From assembly GCA_002794465.1 (NCBI GenBank), contig MTSL01000048.1, positions 18,535 to 82,534 on the forward strand: a stretch of DNA of 64,000 nt. Reading direction: 5' to 3'. The notes beneath the pieces were generated by a model. That model ran no database searches. It saw only the letters and a list, made by a program, of their open reading frames with translations, and had not been told where the DNA came from. Numbering within the stretch: position 1 is the first letter of the stretch; each line of letters begins with the position of its first letter. A program made the translations under genes and the position numbers. The stretch comes from Paramicrosporidium saccamoebae (lineage: Eukaryota > Rozellomycota). Of the stretch, positions 49,972 through 59,121 are shown in pieces.

Positions 49972-51003
49972 ATGTATTTTTTGGTAAAGGGTCATGAAAG
50001 GCAAGTCTCACTGGAATGCCAGCAAAACGCTTCTATATTAGAGCGAGTAAGGGGCAAGGTTGGGGACGAATACACTGTTTTGGAGACGGATAAAACTATC
50101 GTTGCCTCCTTGGAAGAGACACTTGACGTATATTTTAGCATTGCCGAAAAGGGACACGTTACTGTGTTCAAATTGGAATCTGGGGATGACTGTATCCTTC
50201 CAAGGATGATTCCCGGAGCAAATAATGACACTCGGCAAATAATCGTATTTGCTACTGATAATCCTGATGGCTTGCGCCTATATCAAACGAACTTTGGTGA
50301 TGAATTATTGCCAATAGTTGTACCTGATGCAAGAATCCTCACTGTTGAGCCGCAGGCGGCAATGACTGAAATTTATTTCTCCTTCAGTGGGAAGCCGTCA
50401 CTACTCGTGGTGGGTGTCTTTTCCGTCACTGCTTCCAAAGCCGCTGCACCGTTAGACACGCTGTTTGTCATAGAGGGCGAGGGGCCTAATGAAGCATTCC
50501 TTGATGACTCTTTTGTTGACTTGCCCTGTTTCCTGCCACCAATTGCAGATGAATTGCTCTCCGAGCTAGTTGCTGCAAATAGTGTTCATGTTGGGCCATT
50601 TGACTATCGTTGCTATGAGCTGGTGGCCCTTCAAGCTCTTCCGAAACTACAGCACGCGGTTCTCAGTGATTCCTTCCGGGACCATATTGCCAGTCTCACT
50701 GGTCTAACGTTGGTGGGCATATCATCTTTGGAGCTGCGCAGGATCACACCGGGATCTTATCAGTTACTGAACGATGAATATACTGAACCTGCCGGTTTGG
50801 ACGTGGTGATGACGCTGGGTGAGGGAGAAGGCGCCGTGCACTATCTAGTGGATGGAGAGCAAGTTGCAGAGGTAAAAGCTTTACATAACAGAATGGCTTT
50901 GGCATATCGGGTGGAAGGCTGTACGCGGTTCATGTCCTACGTGTCCCAGCGTGCAGAATCTACATATTACCAGCTGGTTGTCACGTTCAAAGTCAAAGAA
51001 TGA
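49972..51003 (+). CDS. Degenerate Tpa1/OGFOD1-like protein (prolyl-hydroxylase family) without iron ligands
   Basis: 343 aa from the first sensible Met. The C-terminal half follows the Tpa1/OGFOD1 second domain: DDSFVDLPCFLPPIADELLS, LSDSFRDHIASLTGLTL, SSLELRRITPGSYQLLNDEY, GLDVVMTLGEGEG, NRMALAYRVEGCTRFMSYVS. The N-terminal catalytic domain is short. Where OGFOD1 has the HDD iron motif before a hydrophobic strand, this has PRMIPGANNDTRQIIVFATD; where it has the second His (PVSFHQVSEV), this has PQAAMTEIYF. So the iron site appears lost. The family hydroxylates ribosomal protein uS12 and affects translation termination; this copy may only bind. The start is uncertain because of the microsatellite. 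Stop overlaps AATAAA. Confidence 0.7.
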   Translation: MYFLVKGHERQVSLECQQNASILERVRGKVGDEYTVLETDKTIVASLEETLDVYFSIAEKGHVTVFKLESGDDCILPRMIPGANNDTRQIIVFATDNPDGLRLYQTNFGDELLPIVVPDARILTVEPQAAMTEIYFSFSGKPSLLVVGVFSVTASKAAAPLDTLFVIEGEGPNEAFLDDSFVDLPCFLPPIADELLSELVAANSVHVGPFDYRCYELVALQALPKLQHAVLSDSFRDHIASLTGLTLVGISSLELRRITPGSYQLLNDEYTEPAGLDVVMTLGEGEGAVHYLVDGEQVAEVKALHNRMALAYRVEGCTRFMSYVSQRAESTYYQLVVTFKVKE

Positions 51004-51139
51004 ATAAAGTGTGTGTTTTGCAGTAAAATCCGTGCTTCTGATTTGAATCCTTTATTTCTGATTTGCATAAATGATATACTCTCTCACATACTTACACACG
51101 ACGACTCTAGCGGCACCTTAGCTCGCCCCTTTTATAATG

Positions 51140-52813
51140 CTAGTAGGGAAAGGACTCTTCAAGTCCGCGGTAAATCCCGTCAGTATGATACACCTTGGGT
51201 CTATAGTTGGCCGGTTCCATCATAACTCTACATGTTAATACTCCTAGTAGTCTCACCTGGAGTGACGAAACTTTTCCAAGAGAGCCAGCTTTCCTTGGAT
51301 TCGAGCATAGGAGAGATGGCAAATCTTGTCACTGTTAAAACGCGGCCATCTCTTTCCGAGGACACGCTGGGCAAATGTAACAATGCTGGCGGGTTCCACA
51401 AAGTTGATAAATGCATAGCCGACATTGCACTTGTTTTTAAAGTCCATGCGCAAGTATATAAAATCATATGTGCCGTAGTGAGTTTCGTTGATCATGTCAA
51501 TCAGCATTTGCTACAATCAATAGGAGATGCAATGGATACTTGGGTATATTTGTTGGGGATATTTCGGATCATGCAGGTGGTGCGGAGATCGTATCTTGAT
51601 TCAATTTTACCAAAGTCTATTTCAAAGTCGTTTCCACTAAACGGGGAACGGCCGTCGAGCTCAACTTGTGGGTCAAGAGAAAATGGTTTAGGAAACGAGT
51701 CTACTTCAGACAAGGCTGATGAGCGACTCTGGGAACGTGCAGACTCGGACCCAAAGAGGGTCTGGCGATCGGTCAATAGCAACTCGCAGGATTTCCACCC
51801 CATTCGAACTGTATCCTACATTGTCAGCGTCAAGCACAAGAAACTTACGGGTATGGCAGCATCACGAAGCTTGTCGATGATGATGGGAAGCTTGCGTATG
51901 TCAAGATATTCCACAAAAAACTTGACAACTTTTCTAGTTTTCACATCCAAAAATGTACTGTTTGACACCTGACATGGTCCCAATGATTGGAAAAACTTCT
52001 ACAACAACATTAGCCAATTGTGACGGCGGACCTGCGCCCAAGACAAAGATTCGTCCGCATGGCAGTGTTCATCGGAAATCTTGATATCGATTACTAAACT
52101 GGAAGAGTCCAAGTGGTAATTGTCATAGATATGACTGAGGATTGACGGACAACAGAAGCGATAGAGGCCCTCGCCAGAATTTGGTAGGGAGAGACAGACG
52201 GTGTAAAACTCGATCGAGTCGCGTAGATCAAAAAACTCGACTACCAACCCCACCGATCCCAGTCGATGGACACATGTTATCGAATCCGGACTAATCTTTC
52301 ACTGCGTTAGGATCGTCACTAGGTGGTTACCTTTGATGCATCGAGTATGCTGACCAGGTTATCGCCTTGCACAAATACCAGTCGAGTTGAGACGGTATCA
52401 CTTGAAAGATGATGCCATACCATCTCGTAATCAAAATCTCTCTCTCCTGTCGTATCATTCTGCATCTTCTTTCTGCCATGCAAAGTGGAAAGCAATATCG
52501 ACTCGCGTTCATGGAATTGAAGCATCGCCTCGTCGGGCGCCGATAGTGTGGAAAGTGTTCGGCAATGAGCCTTTGATGGAGGGGGCCCGTGCCACAATGT
52601 GTGAAGAGTCCGATGCGCCTTTGTCGGAGAGATTTCATGTGACAATGTGGGGTGGGTCCGATGCTGTGTTTCGTGTTGATTAGTCAGCATGGAATGAGTC
52701 CGCTGCTGCCCCCCGTGTGGATTAGTCAGCATGGGAAGGGCCGGACACTGCACTTCGTGGGAGCCGGTCAGCGCGGAGAAAGTGCGATGCCGCGCCTCAT
52801 TGGAGCTAGTCAT
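51140..52813 (-). CDS. Mei2-like RNA-binding protein
   Basis: 506 aa with five introns: 52291-52319 (29 nt), 51999-52031 (33), 51816-51848 (33), 51511-51539 (29), 51228-51256 (29). The C-terminal RRM3 is the Mei2 hallmark: RTTCMIRNIPNKYTQQML, YDFIYLRMDFKNKCNVGYAF, INFVEPASIV, then FRHSRVMMEPANYRPKVY and DGIYRGLEESFPY. Earlier parts look like degraded RRM1/RRM2 (VEFFDLRDSIEFYTVCL, KFFVEYLDIRKL). Mei2 controls meiotic entry in fission yeast by binding RNA. The N-terminus has His/Thr-rich near-repeats (QRTHSMLTNQHETQHRTH). The 51999-52031 intron has a weak donor (gtccgc). Convergent with the Tpa1-like gene. Confidence 0.92.
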
Positions 52814-53172
52814 ACCCTCGACCGTTCATGCACAGCGCCTATGCGCCAAATTACTGATTATGGAAGGTGAGTGGCGATTCGGCACTGCCCATTGCCATAA
52901 ACAGAAAGGTCGCCGGCTGTCCCCATTGACCAATTAGAGGTGGCACTAGTCATGAACTATAGACCCTCGACGAAATGTGCTACTCGAAACTCTTGGTTTA
53001 TTATCGACGGAGCAATCCCACTTTTTGAATCGCTTTAATGCATTGCACGTGATACTACATGATGATATAGAGGATATACGCAGGGTGCAATAGAGCTATT
53101 TGAGAACTGCTGTACTATTTACGGACCAGGGACTCTAATAAAGGGCCTTTATTATAAACCTCACACGTAGTA
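52814..53172. other. Intergenic region between divergent genes
   Basis: About 360 bp, no gene or RNA seen. It should contain promoters for the Mei2-like and SRP19 genes; a CCAAT-type element (GACCAATTAGAGG) lies at about 52928. Confidence 0.4.
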
Positions 53173-53580
53173 ATGTCAGAGGACTGCTCTCGGTGGAACT
53201 GTCTCTATCCATTATATTTTGATAAGGCTCGCAGTCTTGCTGACGGAAGGCGCGTCAAGAAGGAGGAGGCTATTGAAAAGCCGACTGTCCAGCATTTAGC
53301 ATTTGCATGCGAGTCCTTGGGGGTGCCTTTCTCTGTTGAGGCCATGAAGAGGCACCCACGGGATCCGCTGCTGATGGGGCGGGTTCGGGTACACTTGACA
53401 GACGCTAATATCTGCAACACCCGAGTGCTCATCCGTCAAATTGCCTCATGCCTTCCTGAGATTGCCTCCAAGATGCCAAGCAAAGATTTGAAAGAGGTGC
53501 AGGGTCGAAATTCGCCGAGCGCAGAGTCATCGGGAGTAACATTGGTGCCGAGGATCAAGAAAAGGGGGAAAAAGAAGTAA
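53173..53580 (+). CDS. SRP19 subunit of signal recognition particle (Sec65)
   Basis: 135 aa. The N-terminal block CSRWNCLYPLYFDKARSLAD with GRRVKKEEAIEKP is diagnostic (family: W..iYP.Y.d...t..eGRr....av..P), followed by RVRVHLTD and a Lys/Arg-rich tail ending KKRGKKK. SRP19 folds with SRP RNA helices 6 and 8 to allow SRP54 binding. The stop TAA overlaps AATAAA (53579-53584), and only 5 nt separate it from the convergent gene's stop. Confidence 0.93.
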   Translation: MSEDCSRWNCLYPLYFDKARSLADGRRVKKEEAIEKPTVQHLAFACESLGVPFSVEAMKRHPRDPLLMGRVRVHLTDANICNTRVLIRQIASCLPEIASKMPSKDLKEVQGRNSPSAESSGVTLVPRIKKRGKKK

Positions 53581-53585
53581 TAAAT

Positions 53586-54281
53586 CTATTTGCGCAAGTT
53601 TGTAGGTTTTGTGAATTTCCGTAACTCTATTTGTACAGGTTTAATCGCTTCAATGAGATGAGTAGGCTGGTCAGTGTCACCAGAAGGGGTGTGACTTGTT
53701 CCAGAGGGGGGAGTGTGACGTGATTCGGGAATAGTGTGGCGTGATTCGGAAATATAAGTGTGACATGACTCGGAAATACTACAATCCTTACCAGGTACAG
53801 GGAGGGTAGAAACTTCACAAGGCGGTTCTTCGTCTTCAGATGACTCGGTTTCACTAGACTCCTCGTTATCTAATGGCCTCTTAAACTGAATTTCCTCTGT
53901 TGATCTGTCGACGGAGCTCCATGCCCCAACATGTGCGATTTGTATAGGTGCCGCACCAACAACATTTTTCCGTTTTGATACTGCAACTGGTCCCTTCATG
54001 CCCAAAAGGGTCACTGGTTGCGGCTTCTTACTCGGCTGGTAAAAACTGCTGCTTGACTCGCTACTCTTTTCATTTTCCAATCTTACGCCTGTCCTTTGCT
54101 CAAAATCCTTCATTAGTCGCGAGTGTTGACGCTCTTCTTTCTGGACGCGCTCTACGTACCTCCCCAGTGCGGCCTTGTGCTCTGGACTATTGTCGTGTTT
54201 TGTCCTACATATCTTGTTGTCAAAGACATAGACCCGACAGTATTCGCACCAGAATTTAGCGTTGCTCTTCCGTGGGGGCAT
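53586..54281 (-). CDS. U1-type (matrin) C2H2 zinc-finger protein, WBP4-like
   Basis: 231 aa from MPPRKSNAKFWCEYCRVYVF. The CEYC...H...H finger (CxxC, then KHDNSPEHKAAL) and following helix (RYVERVQKEERQHSRLMKDF) are like the U1C/matrin finger of WBP4 (FBP21), a spliceosome component. No WW domain is seen, so the orthology is tentative. The C-terminal half is acidic and then has repeated SESRHT/PESRHT units, low complexity. The ATG at 54281 is 8 nt from the divergent ATG of the WD-repeat gene, so the 5' UTRs must overlap. Confidence 0.65.
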   Translation of the reverse strand: MPPRKSNAKFWCEYCRVYVFDNKICRTKHDNSPEHKAALGRYVERVQKEERQHSRLMKDFEQRTGVRLENEKSSESSSSFYQPSKKPQPVTLLGMKGPVAVSKRKNVVGAAPIQIAHVGAWSSVDRSTEEIQFKRPLDNEESSETESSEDEEPPCEVSTLPVPGKDCSISESCHTYISESRHTIPESRHTPPSGTSHTPSGDTDQPTHLIEAIKPVQIELRKFTKPTNLRK

Positions 54282-54289
54282 GGGTATCG

Positions 54290-55300
54290 ATGGAGACAGT
54301 CCAGAGGTGGTCCCTGCCTGCTGGTGACTTTTACAAGTGTGCAAAATGGTCACCCGATGGAAGCTGCATCTTGAGTAGTGCGGAGGAGAACCAGTTAAAG
54401 GTTCATTCTATTAACAAGGAAGACTTGTTGACCTTGGCTGAGCCAGACAGTATCCATGATATCTGTTGGTATCCTTGGATGAATGCTCAGGAACCGGCAA
54501 CTAATTGCTTCCTAAGCTGCAGTAGGGACCAACCCATTCATCTGTGGGACGTCTCTCTGCATAAAGTTCGGTGTAACTATGTGGCAATGGATCATCTTGA
54601 TCAGGTGGCAACTTGCTATAGCTGCACATTTAACGCGGACGGACGTCTCGTCGTTGCTGGCAGCAACAAGTCCATTCATGTTTTTGACTCTTCTGTCCCA
54701 GGACGGTCAATTGTTGACGTGGCGGTAAAGACTACAGAAGCACCCGTTTCTTCCTTGTCATTCCGGCGAGATGATACGGGCGTGTTGGCCGCCGGCAGTT
54801 TTGCAGGACACATTGGCGTCTATGATATTCGAATTGGCGAGGATCCATCACAGGTCATGCTACTCGCTGGACACTCGGAAGGTGTCACGCAGGTGCTATT
54901 TGACGGTTGGAATGTTTACTCCGTGGCGAGGAAAGAAGATCGGATCTGGCAATGGGATCTGAGGACATCCTCAGTTGTGAAGCACTTTGGACCAAGAACT
55001 TCTACCACAAATCAGCGATTGTACTTTTCACTTTGTGGAACAAGGCTCATGACGGGCGACCAGGATGGCAATTTAATAGCATTTGACACTTCCTCTGAGG
55101 AAGCCGGGTCTATTGAGCCGACGGAAATTACAAAAGTTGCAAATACTGTCACTTCCAGTGTTTCCACAAGTGCTCACCATCCAGATCTGGTCGCCATTAC
55201 TGTTGGTGAGCGATCTTTCCATATTAGTGATGATACGTCTTCGGATGATGAAATTCCTCCCGAACCTAGTCATCTCAGTTTATTTAGAATAAAAGTGTAA
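54290..55300 (+). CDS. WRAP53/TCAB1-Swt21-like WD-repeat protein
   Basis: 336 aa from METVQRWSLP. WD repeats: FYKCAKWSPDGSCILSSAE, then HDICWYPWMNAQEPATNCFL, SCSRDQPIHLWDVSLHKVRC, TCYSCTFNADGRLVVAGSNK, LAAGSFAGHIGVYDIRIGED, VTQVLFDGWNVYSVARKEDR, IWQWDLRTSSV. The YPWMN block and CSRDxPIHLWD are typical of WRAP53, which escorts box H/ACA and Cajal-body RNAs (Swt21 in yeast affects splicing). Divergent by 8 nt from the zinc-finger gene. Confidence 0.9.
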   Translation: METVQRWSLPAGDFYKCAKWSPDGSCILSSAEENQLKVHSINKEDLLTLAEPDSIHDICWYPWMNAQEPATNCFLSCSRDQPIHLWDVSLHKVRCNYVAMDHLDQVATCYSCTFNADGRLVVAGSNKSIHVFDSSVPGRSIVDVAVKTTEAPVSSLSFRRDDTGVLAAGSFAGHIGVYDIRIGEDPSQVMLLAGHSEGVTQVLFDGWNVYSVARKEDRIWQWDLRTSSVVKHFGPRTSTTNQRLYFSLCGTRLMTGDQDGNLIAFDTSSEEAGSIEPTEITKVANTVTSSVSTSAHHPDLVAITVGERSFHISDDTSSDDEIPPEPSHLSLFRIKV

Positions 55301-55417
55301 ATCTACTATTTTGAAAGTTAGTACATGGTATATTATGAGTCTGGGTGTTTCTCTATCAAGACCTCTGGGCTCCAGTCTTGGCTGTAATCTAACGGAAATA
55401 CCGAATTTCTTTAGTCA

Positions 55418-56449
55418 ATGAGTGATAGCGAAGATTCTGGATGGTGTACTATCGAGTCGGACCCGGGTAATTATTGTGCCACGTGCACTGAACTTTTAGG
55501 AGTATTTACAGAGCTGATTAGGGAGCTGGGAGCAAAAGGGTTTCAGGTAGAAGAACTGTATGGTTTGGATGAGGTCTTTGTGGCTGACCTCGAGCCAATA
55601 TACGGCTTCATCTTTCTCTTCAAATGGGATGCTACTCTCGAATCTAAAAGTAAGAAACAAGCCACGTCGCCCGTTGAAACGCCCCCTATCTTTTTCGCTC
55701 AGCAGACTGTGCAGAACGCGTGTGCCACCCAAGCCATCCTCAGCATCTTGCTGAACGTTCCTGCAACGGCAAGTGTTGAATTGGGCCCCGATTTACTCAA
55801 TTTCCGCGAGTTTACGCAAGAGTTGACACCAGAAATGAGAGGCGAGTCCATTGGTGCAAATGAGATAATGAGGAGGGTGCACAATGGGTTTGCCAGACCA
55901 GAACTGGCCATGGTGGAGAGTAAGAAGAAGGGATCGCAAGGGAAGCAAGAAGATCCCTTTCATTTTGTCAGCTTCCTACCCATTGGCGACACTTTATACG
56001 AATTTGACGGACTAAAATCGGCGCCCATATCACATGGATCCTGTGGGGATGCCTGGATTGGAGCGGCGTTAAAGGCGATAAGTGAGAAAATTGATGGAAT
56101 CCAAAGCGCCGGTTCCGGAGAGATTCGGTTCAACCTGATGGCCGTCATCAAAGATCGTGCCAGTCTTTACCGCGAAAAAATTGATCAGCAAATACGGTTA
56201 ATTTGCCAGCTGGAGGACTCGCTTCGCCTTACTCCCGCCTCTGATTCAAATGATCCGCGTCAGCACCAAATCCAAGCCCTATTTGCACAGAATGCCGATC
56301 TGGAGGAGCGATTAGAGGAGGAGCAACTCAAAATGTCACAGCAGCAACGTGAAAACGCCAGACGTCGCCATAATTTTGTGCCCCTTGCTGTGGCGCTCTT
56401 AAAGGAAATGGCCAAAACGGGGGAGCTTGCCAAATTCACAAACAAATAA
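55418..56449 (+). CDS. UCH37/UCHL5 ubiquitin C-terminal hydrolase
   Basis: 332 aa once a 33-nt intron (55467-55499) is removed. That intron has no stop and is a multiple of three, so the open frame reads through it and adds 11 residues; removal restores ESDPGVFTELIRELGAKG as in the family. Catalytic residues: Cys in QQTVQNACATQAILS (oxyanion Gln before it), His in EDPFHFVSFLP, Asp in YEFDGLKSAPISHG. The C-terminal helices with HNFVPLAVALLKEMAKTG are the ULD/KEKE tail that binds Rpn13 (proteasome) or INO80G (chromatin remodeller). The ATG of METTL5 begins 2 nt after its stop. Confidence 0.93.
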   Translation: MSDSEDSGWCTIESDPGNYCATCTELLGVFTELIRELGAKGFQVEELYGLDEVFVADLEPIYGFIFLFKWDATLESKSKKQATSPVETPPIFFAQQTVQNACATQAILSILLNVPATASVELGPDLLNFREFTQELTPEMRGESIGANEIMRRVHNGFARPELAMVESKKKGSQGKQEDPFHFVSFLPIGDTLYEFDGLKSAPISHGSCGDAWIGAALKAISEKIDGIQSAGSGEIRFNLMAVIKDRASLYREKIDQQIRLICQLEDSLRLTPASDSNDPRQHQIQALFAQNADLEERLEEEQLKMSQQQRENARRRHNFVPLAVALLKEMAKTGELAKFTNK

Positions 56450-56451
56450 AA

Positions 56452-57155
56452 ATGAATTTATCTTCCATGAAGTTGAAGGAGCTCGAACAGATTCTGAGCT
56501 CAGTGAAGCCATTCCCAAAGCCGAAACTAGAGTTGGAGCAATATGCTACAGATGCGCATATAGCCGGTATGTCCTTCATGAGTGTTTAATGGGCAGCACG
56601 GATGGTGTACACAGGTGCGACAACCTTTGACGATTTTGAGGAAAAGACGGTATTGGATCTTGGCTGTGGGTGTGGGATGCTCAGTATTGCTTCACTGATT
56701 ATGGGCGCTTCGTACAGAGAAGGGCGGTTTCTGATTGTTATAGGCGGGTGGTTGGTGTAGATATAGACGAGGACGCACTCGGTCAGTGTAGAGCAAACAT
56801 GGAAGAACTCGAAATCGAAAGGGACGAAGTCGAATTACTGCACTGCAATGTTCTCGCACTGCCCTTAGCCCTAAGGGAGCGTTTCCATACAGTGGTGCTC
56901 AATCCACCATTTGGTACAAAGAACAATGCCGGCGTTGACCTCGCCTTTCTCCAAATAGCCTCCAAAATGGCCACAAATGCAGTTTATTCTATGCACAAGA
57001 GCAGCACTCGCGAGCATGTTGTCAGAAAAGCACAGGAGTGGGGAGAGGTTCAAGTACTAGCACAAATGAAGTTTGAAATTTTGAACCAGTTCAAATTCCA
57101 TAAGAAGGAGCGTGTTTTTGTTGACGTAGATCTCGTTAGGATAAAAATTAAATAA
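56452..57155 (+). CDS. METTL5-like 18S rRNA N6-adenosine methyltransferase
   Basis: 213 aa after removing introns at 56567-56596 (30 nt) and 56712-56743 (32 nt). MKLKELEQILSSVKPFPKPK, LEQYATDAHIAARMVYT, VLDLGCGCGMLSIASLIMGA, SRVVGVDIDEDALGQCRANM, VVLNPPFGTKNNAGVDLAFL, VYSMHKSSTREHVVRKAQEW follow METTL5 closely. NPPF is the catalytic motif for adenine-N6 methylation; in animals METTL5-TRMT112 modifies A1832 of 18S rRNA. ATG lies 2 nt after the UCH37 stop, same strand. Confidence 0.93.
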
Positions 57156-57480
57156 CAAGTCTGCGTTATGTTTTGGACCACAAATTTGGGGGCCCTAACG
57201 CGCGCTGTTCTTACTAAATGTAGAAAGAAGAGTCAGGAGCGAGGAGCGCAAACATTGACACTTTACCATGTTTTAACATTTCCTCCACTACACGACCATA
57301 TTCCCATCACGCAACACGCTAATCTACACGTTCTTTATTAAGAACGAAAAAGATCAAAAGCTAGCACTGGAAAGAATACCCTTTGAATCCAACTACATCT
57401 TTGAACCACCCAACTTGATAATGAATGGACATTCTTCTAGTACGATTATCCCGCTAAGCGACATATCACTACCTACTTAT
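57156..57480. other. Intergenic region between convergent genes, LTR-like remnant
   Basis: No gene. Around 57285-57315 the text CACTACACGACCATATTCCC then CATCACGCAACA resembles the right end of the LTR-like elements, probably an old fragment. Confidence 0.35.
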
Positions 57481-58894
57481 TTACAGCTTATAATATGCGT
57501 CGTAGGGGAAATCAGGGGCAACATCAATGGAACTCCGTGGAACCAGCCAATCTAGAAATGCAAACAGCAGGAAATCAATCATGACAAGGACACACGCAAT
57601 TTTTCCCAGTACCGGACCTGATCCATAATACTCGGCCATCCGATGGATTACTGTGCTATCTCGGGGTTGTTTATGGGCGGCAAAGTAAATATCCTCGGTT
57701 CGTTGGGCGACGTCTTGCCACGAATACATTCTGGCCACTCGATCGTGAAAAGTTGAAGTGTCAATTCGTCCAGCCTCCATATCAATGATGACCTTGGCGA
57801 GAGTCTCTGTAAGATGATCTTCTTCAGGCATTGCCAGCTCAATCATGTCACTAGGCAGTACCTCAGGAACGCCGCCCACTTTGGTGCTAACCACAAAAAG
57901 ACCGCAACTAGCAGCCTCAATGATGGCCATACAAAAGGCCTCTGTCAATGAAGTATTCAAAAAAATGTGTCCACGCACCATGATATTTTGTGCCTCTTCA
58001 GATGCCACTGCCCCGATCAAGTTTACTTGATTGTGGAGCAGATGCTCGTCGCAAAGTTGCTCCAAATCAACCTTTTTTGGACCGTCGCCTGCAATTAAGA
58101 ATCGGACTTTGGGAAACGCTGCACAGATTCTTGGGATAACAGCAAGCAGCAAATCGACACCCTTTCTATACACAAGTCTACTGAGCACCACAATGGTAAC
58201 TAAAAGTTAGGATACAGGCCAATTTGGGTACTATGATCGGGATCCCGCTTGGATGGATCGGGTGTGAATTGCTCCGATAGAACAGCATTCGGAATCACAA
58301 AGACCCTCTCAGGATCCAAGGCTGCTCTCAACACGGTATTTTCTTTGCTCGTGTTGGAGACACAAATGACACTATCAACATCGGACAGGGTGAATTTGAG
58401 CAGCTTATTGGTAAGAATGCTGCTAGTATCGGCAAAACCAAAGAGCGAATGGTCAGTAAATGTACAGGGAATCCCCATGGTTCTGGAATGAAATATTGCT
58501 TCGTGACAAATTGCAGAAAAGGCCTACAGATTACGACTCTGGCAGACATGAGAACCTGGTGGCCGTGCAGATGGGTGATACGTTCCCGAATTAAAACGGA
58601 GCGTATGAGGGGAAGAGTGGAGAATATTGTAGGAAATGTGACTTGGTTGAACATGACGGGAATGGGCATATAATACACCTTGAGTCCGCCTGACAGCCAG
58701 CGGACTCCATTACGATCCCCGTACGCATGTGTAATGATGACCACCTTGTGGCCTCTCTTCAGCATACACTGAGAGAGATTGTACAAGTGGTTCTCCACCC
58801 CACCCATATTGGGGTAAAAAAAGTCGCAGGCCATGCTATCTGGTTTACCGGTCTGATGGAGAGGTGTACCAAATGTTAAGACGTCTAAAGTCAT
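57481..58894 (-). CDS. PIG-A/Gpi3, catalytic subunit of GPI-GlcNAc transferase
   Basis: 449 aa with introns at 58524-58555 (32 nt) and 58200-58231 (32 nt). The product follows PIG-A closely: [132 protein letters not shown] with the EX7E motif. A C-terminal membrane segment ([20 protein letters not shown]) is typical. It transfers GlcNAc from UDP-GlcNAc to phosphatidylinositol on the cytosolic ER face, the first step of GPI-anchor synthesis. Divergent from the secreted-protein gene at 59122. Confidence 0.95.
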
Positions 58895-59121
58895 CGCGAG
58901 GCATCAAAAATAATCAATTGTTTCTTAACTTTGTCGACGCACATTGTACAATGCTCATCAAGCTTTACAGAGCGTGAATGGCTATCAATGACTCTATTTG
59001 TCACAAAATATGGTGGGATGGTGATTGGTCAGGAGCGCATGTGTTTACTCGCGATCAACCAATGAACATTGAAAAGGGCTTTAGAAGGCCCTAGGAAAGT
59101 CGACGAATCTATACCAAAAGC

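Noticed and set aside
51232-51972. Plus-strand open frame of 246 codons
   Set aside because: Antisense of the Mei2 RRM3 exons, which reconstruct exactly with 29-33-nt introns.
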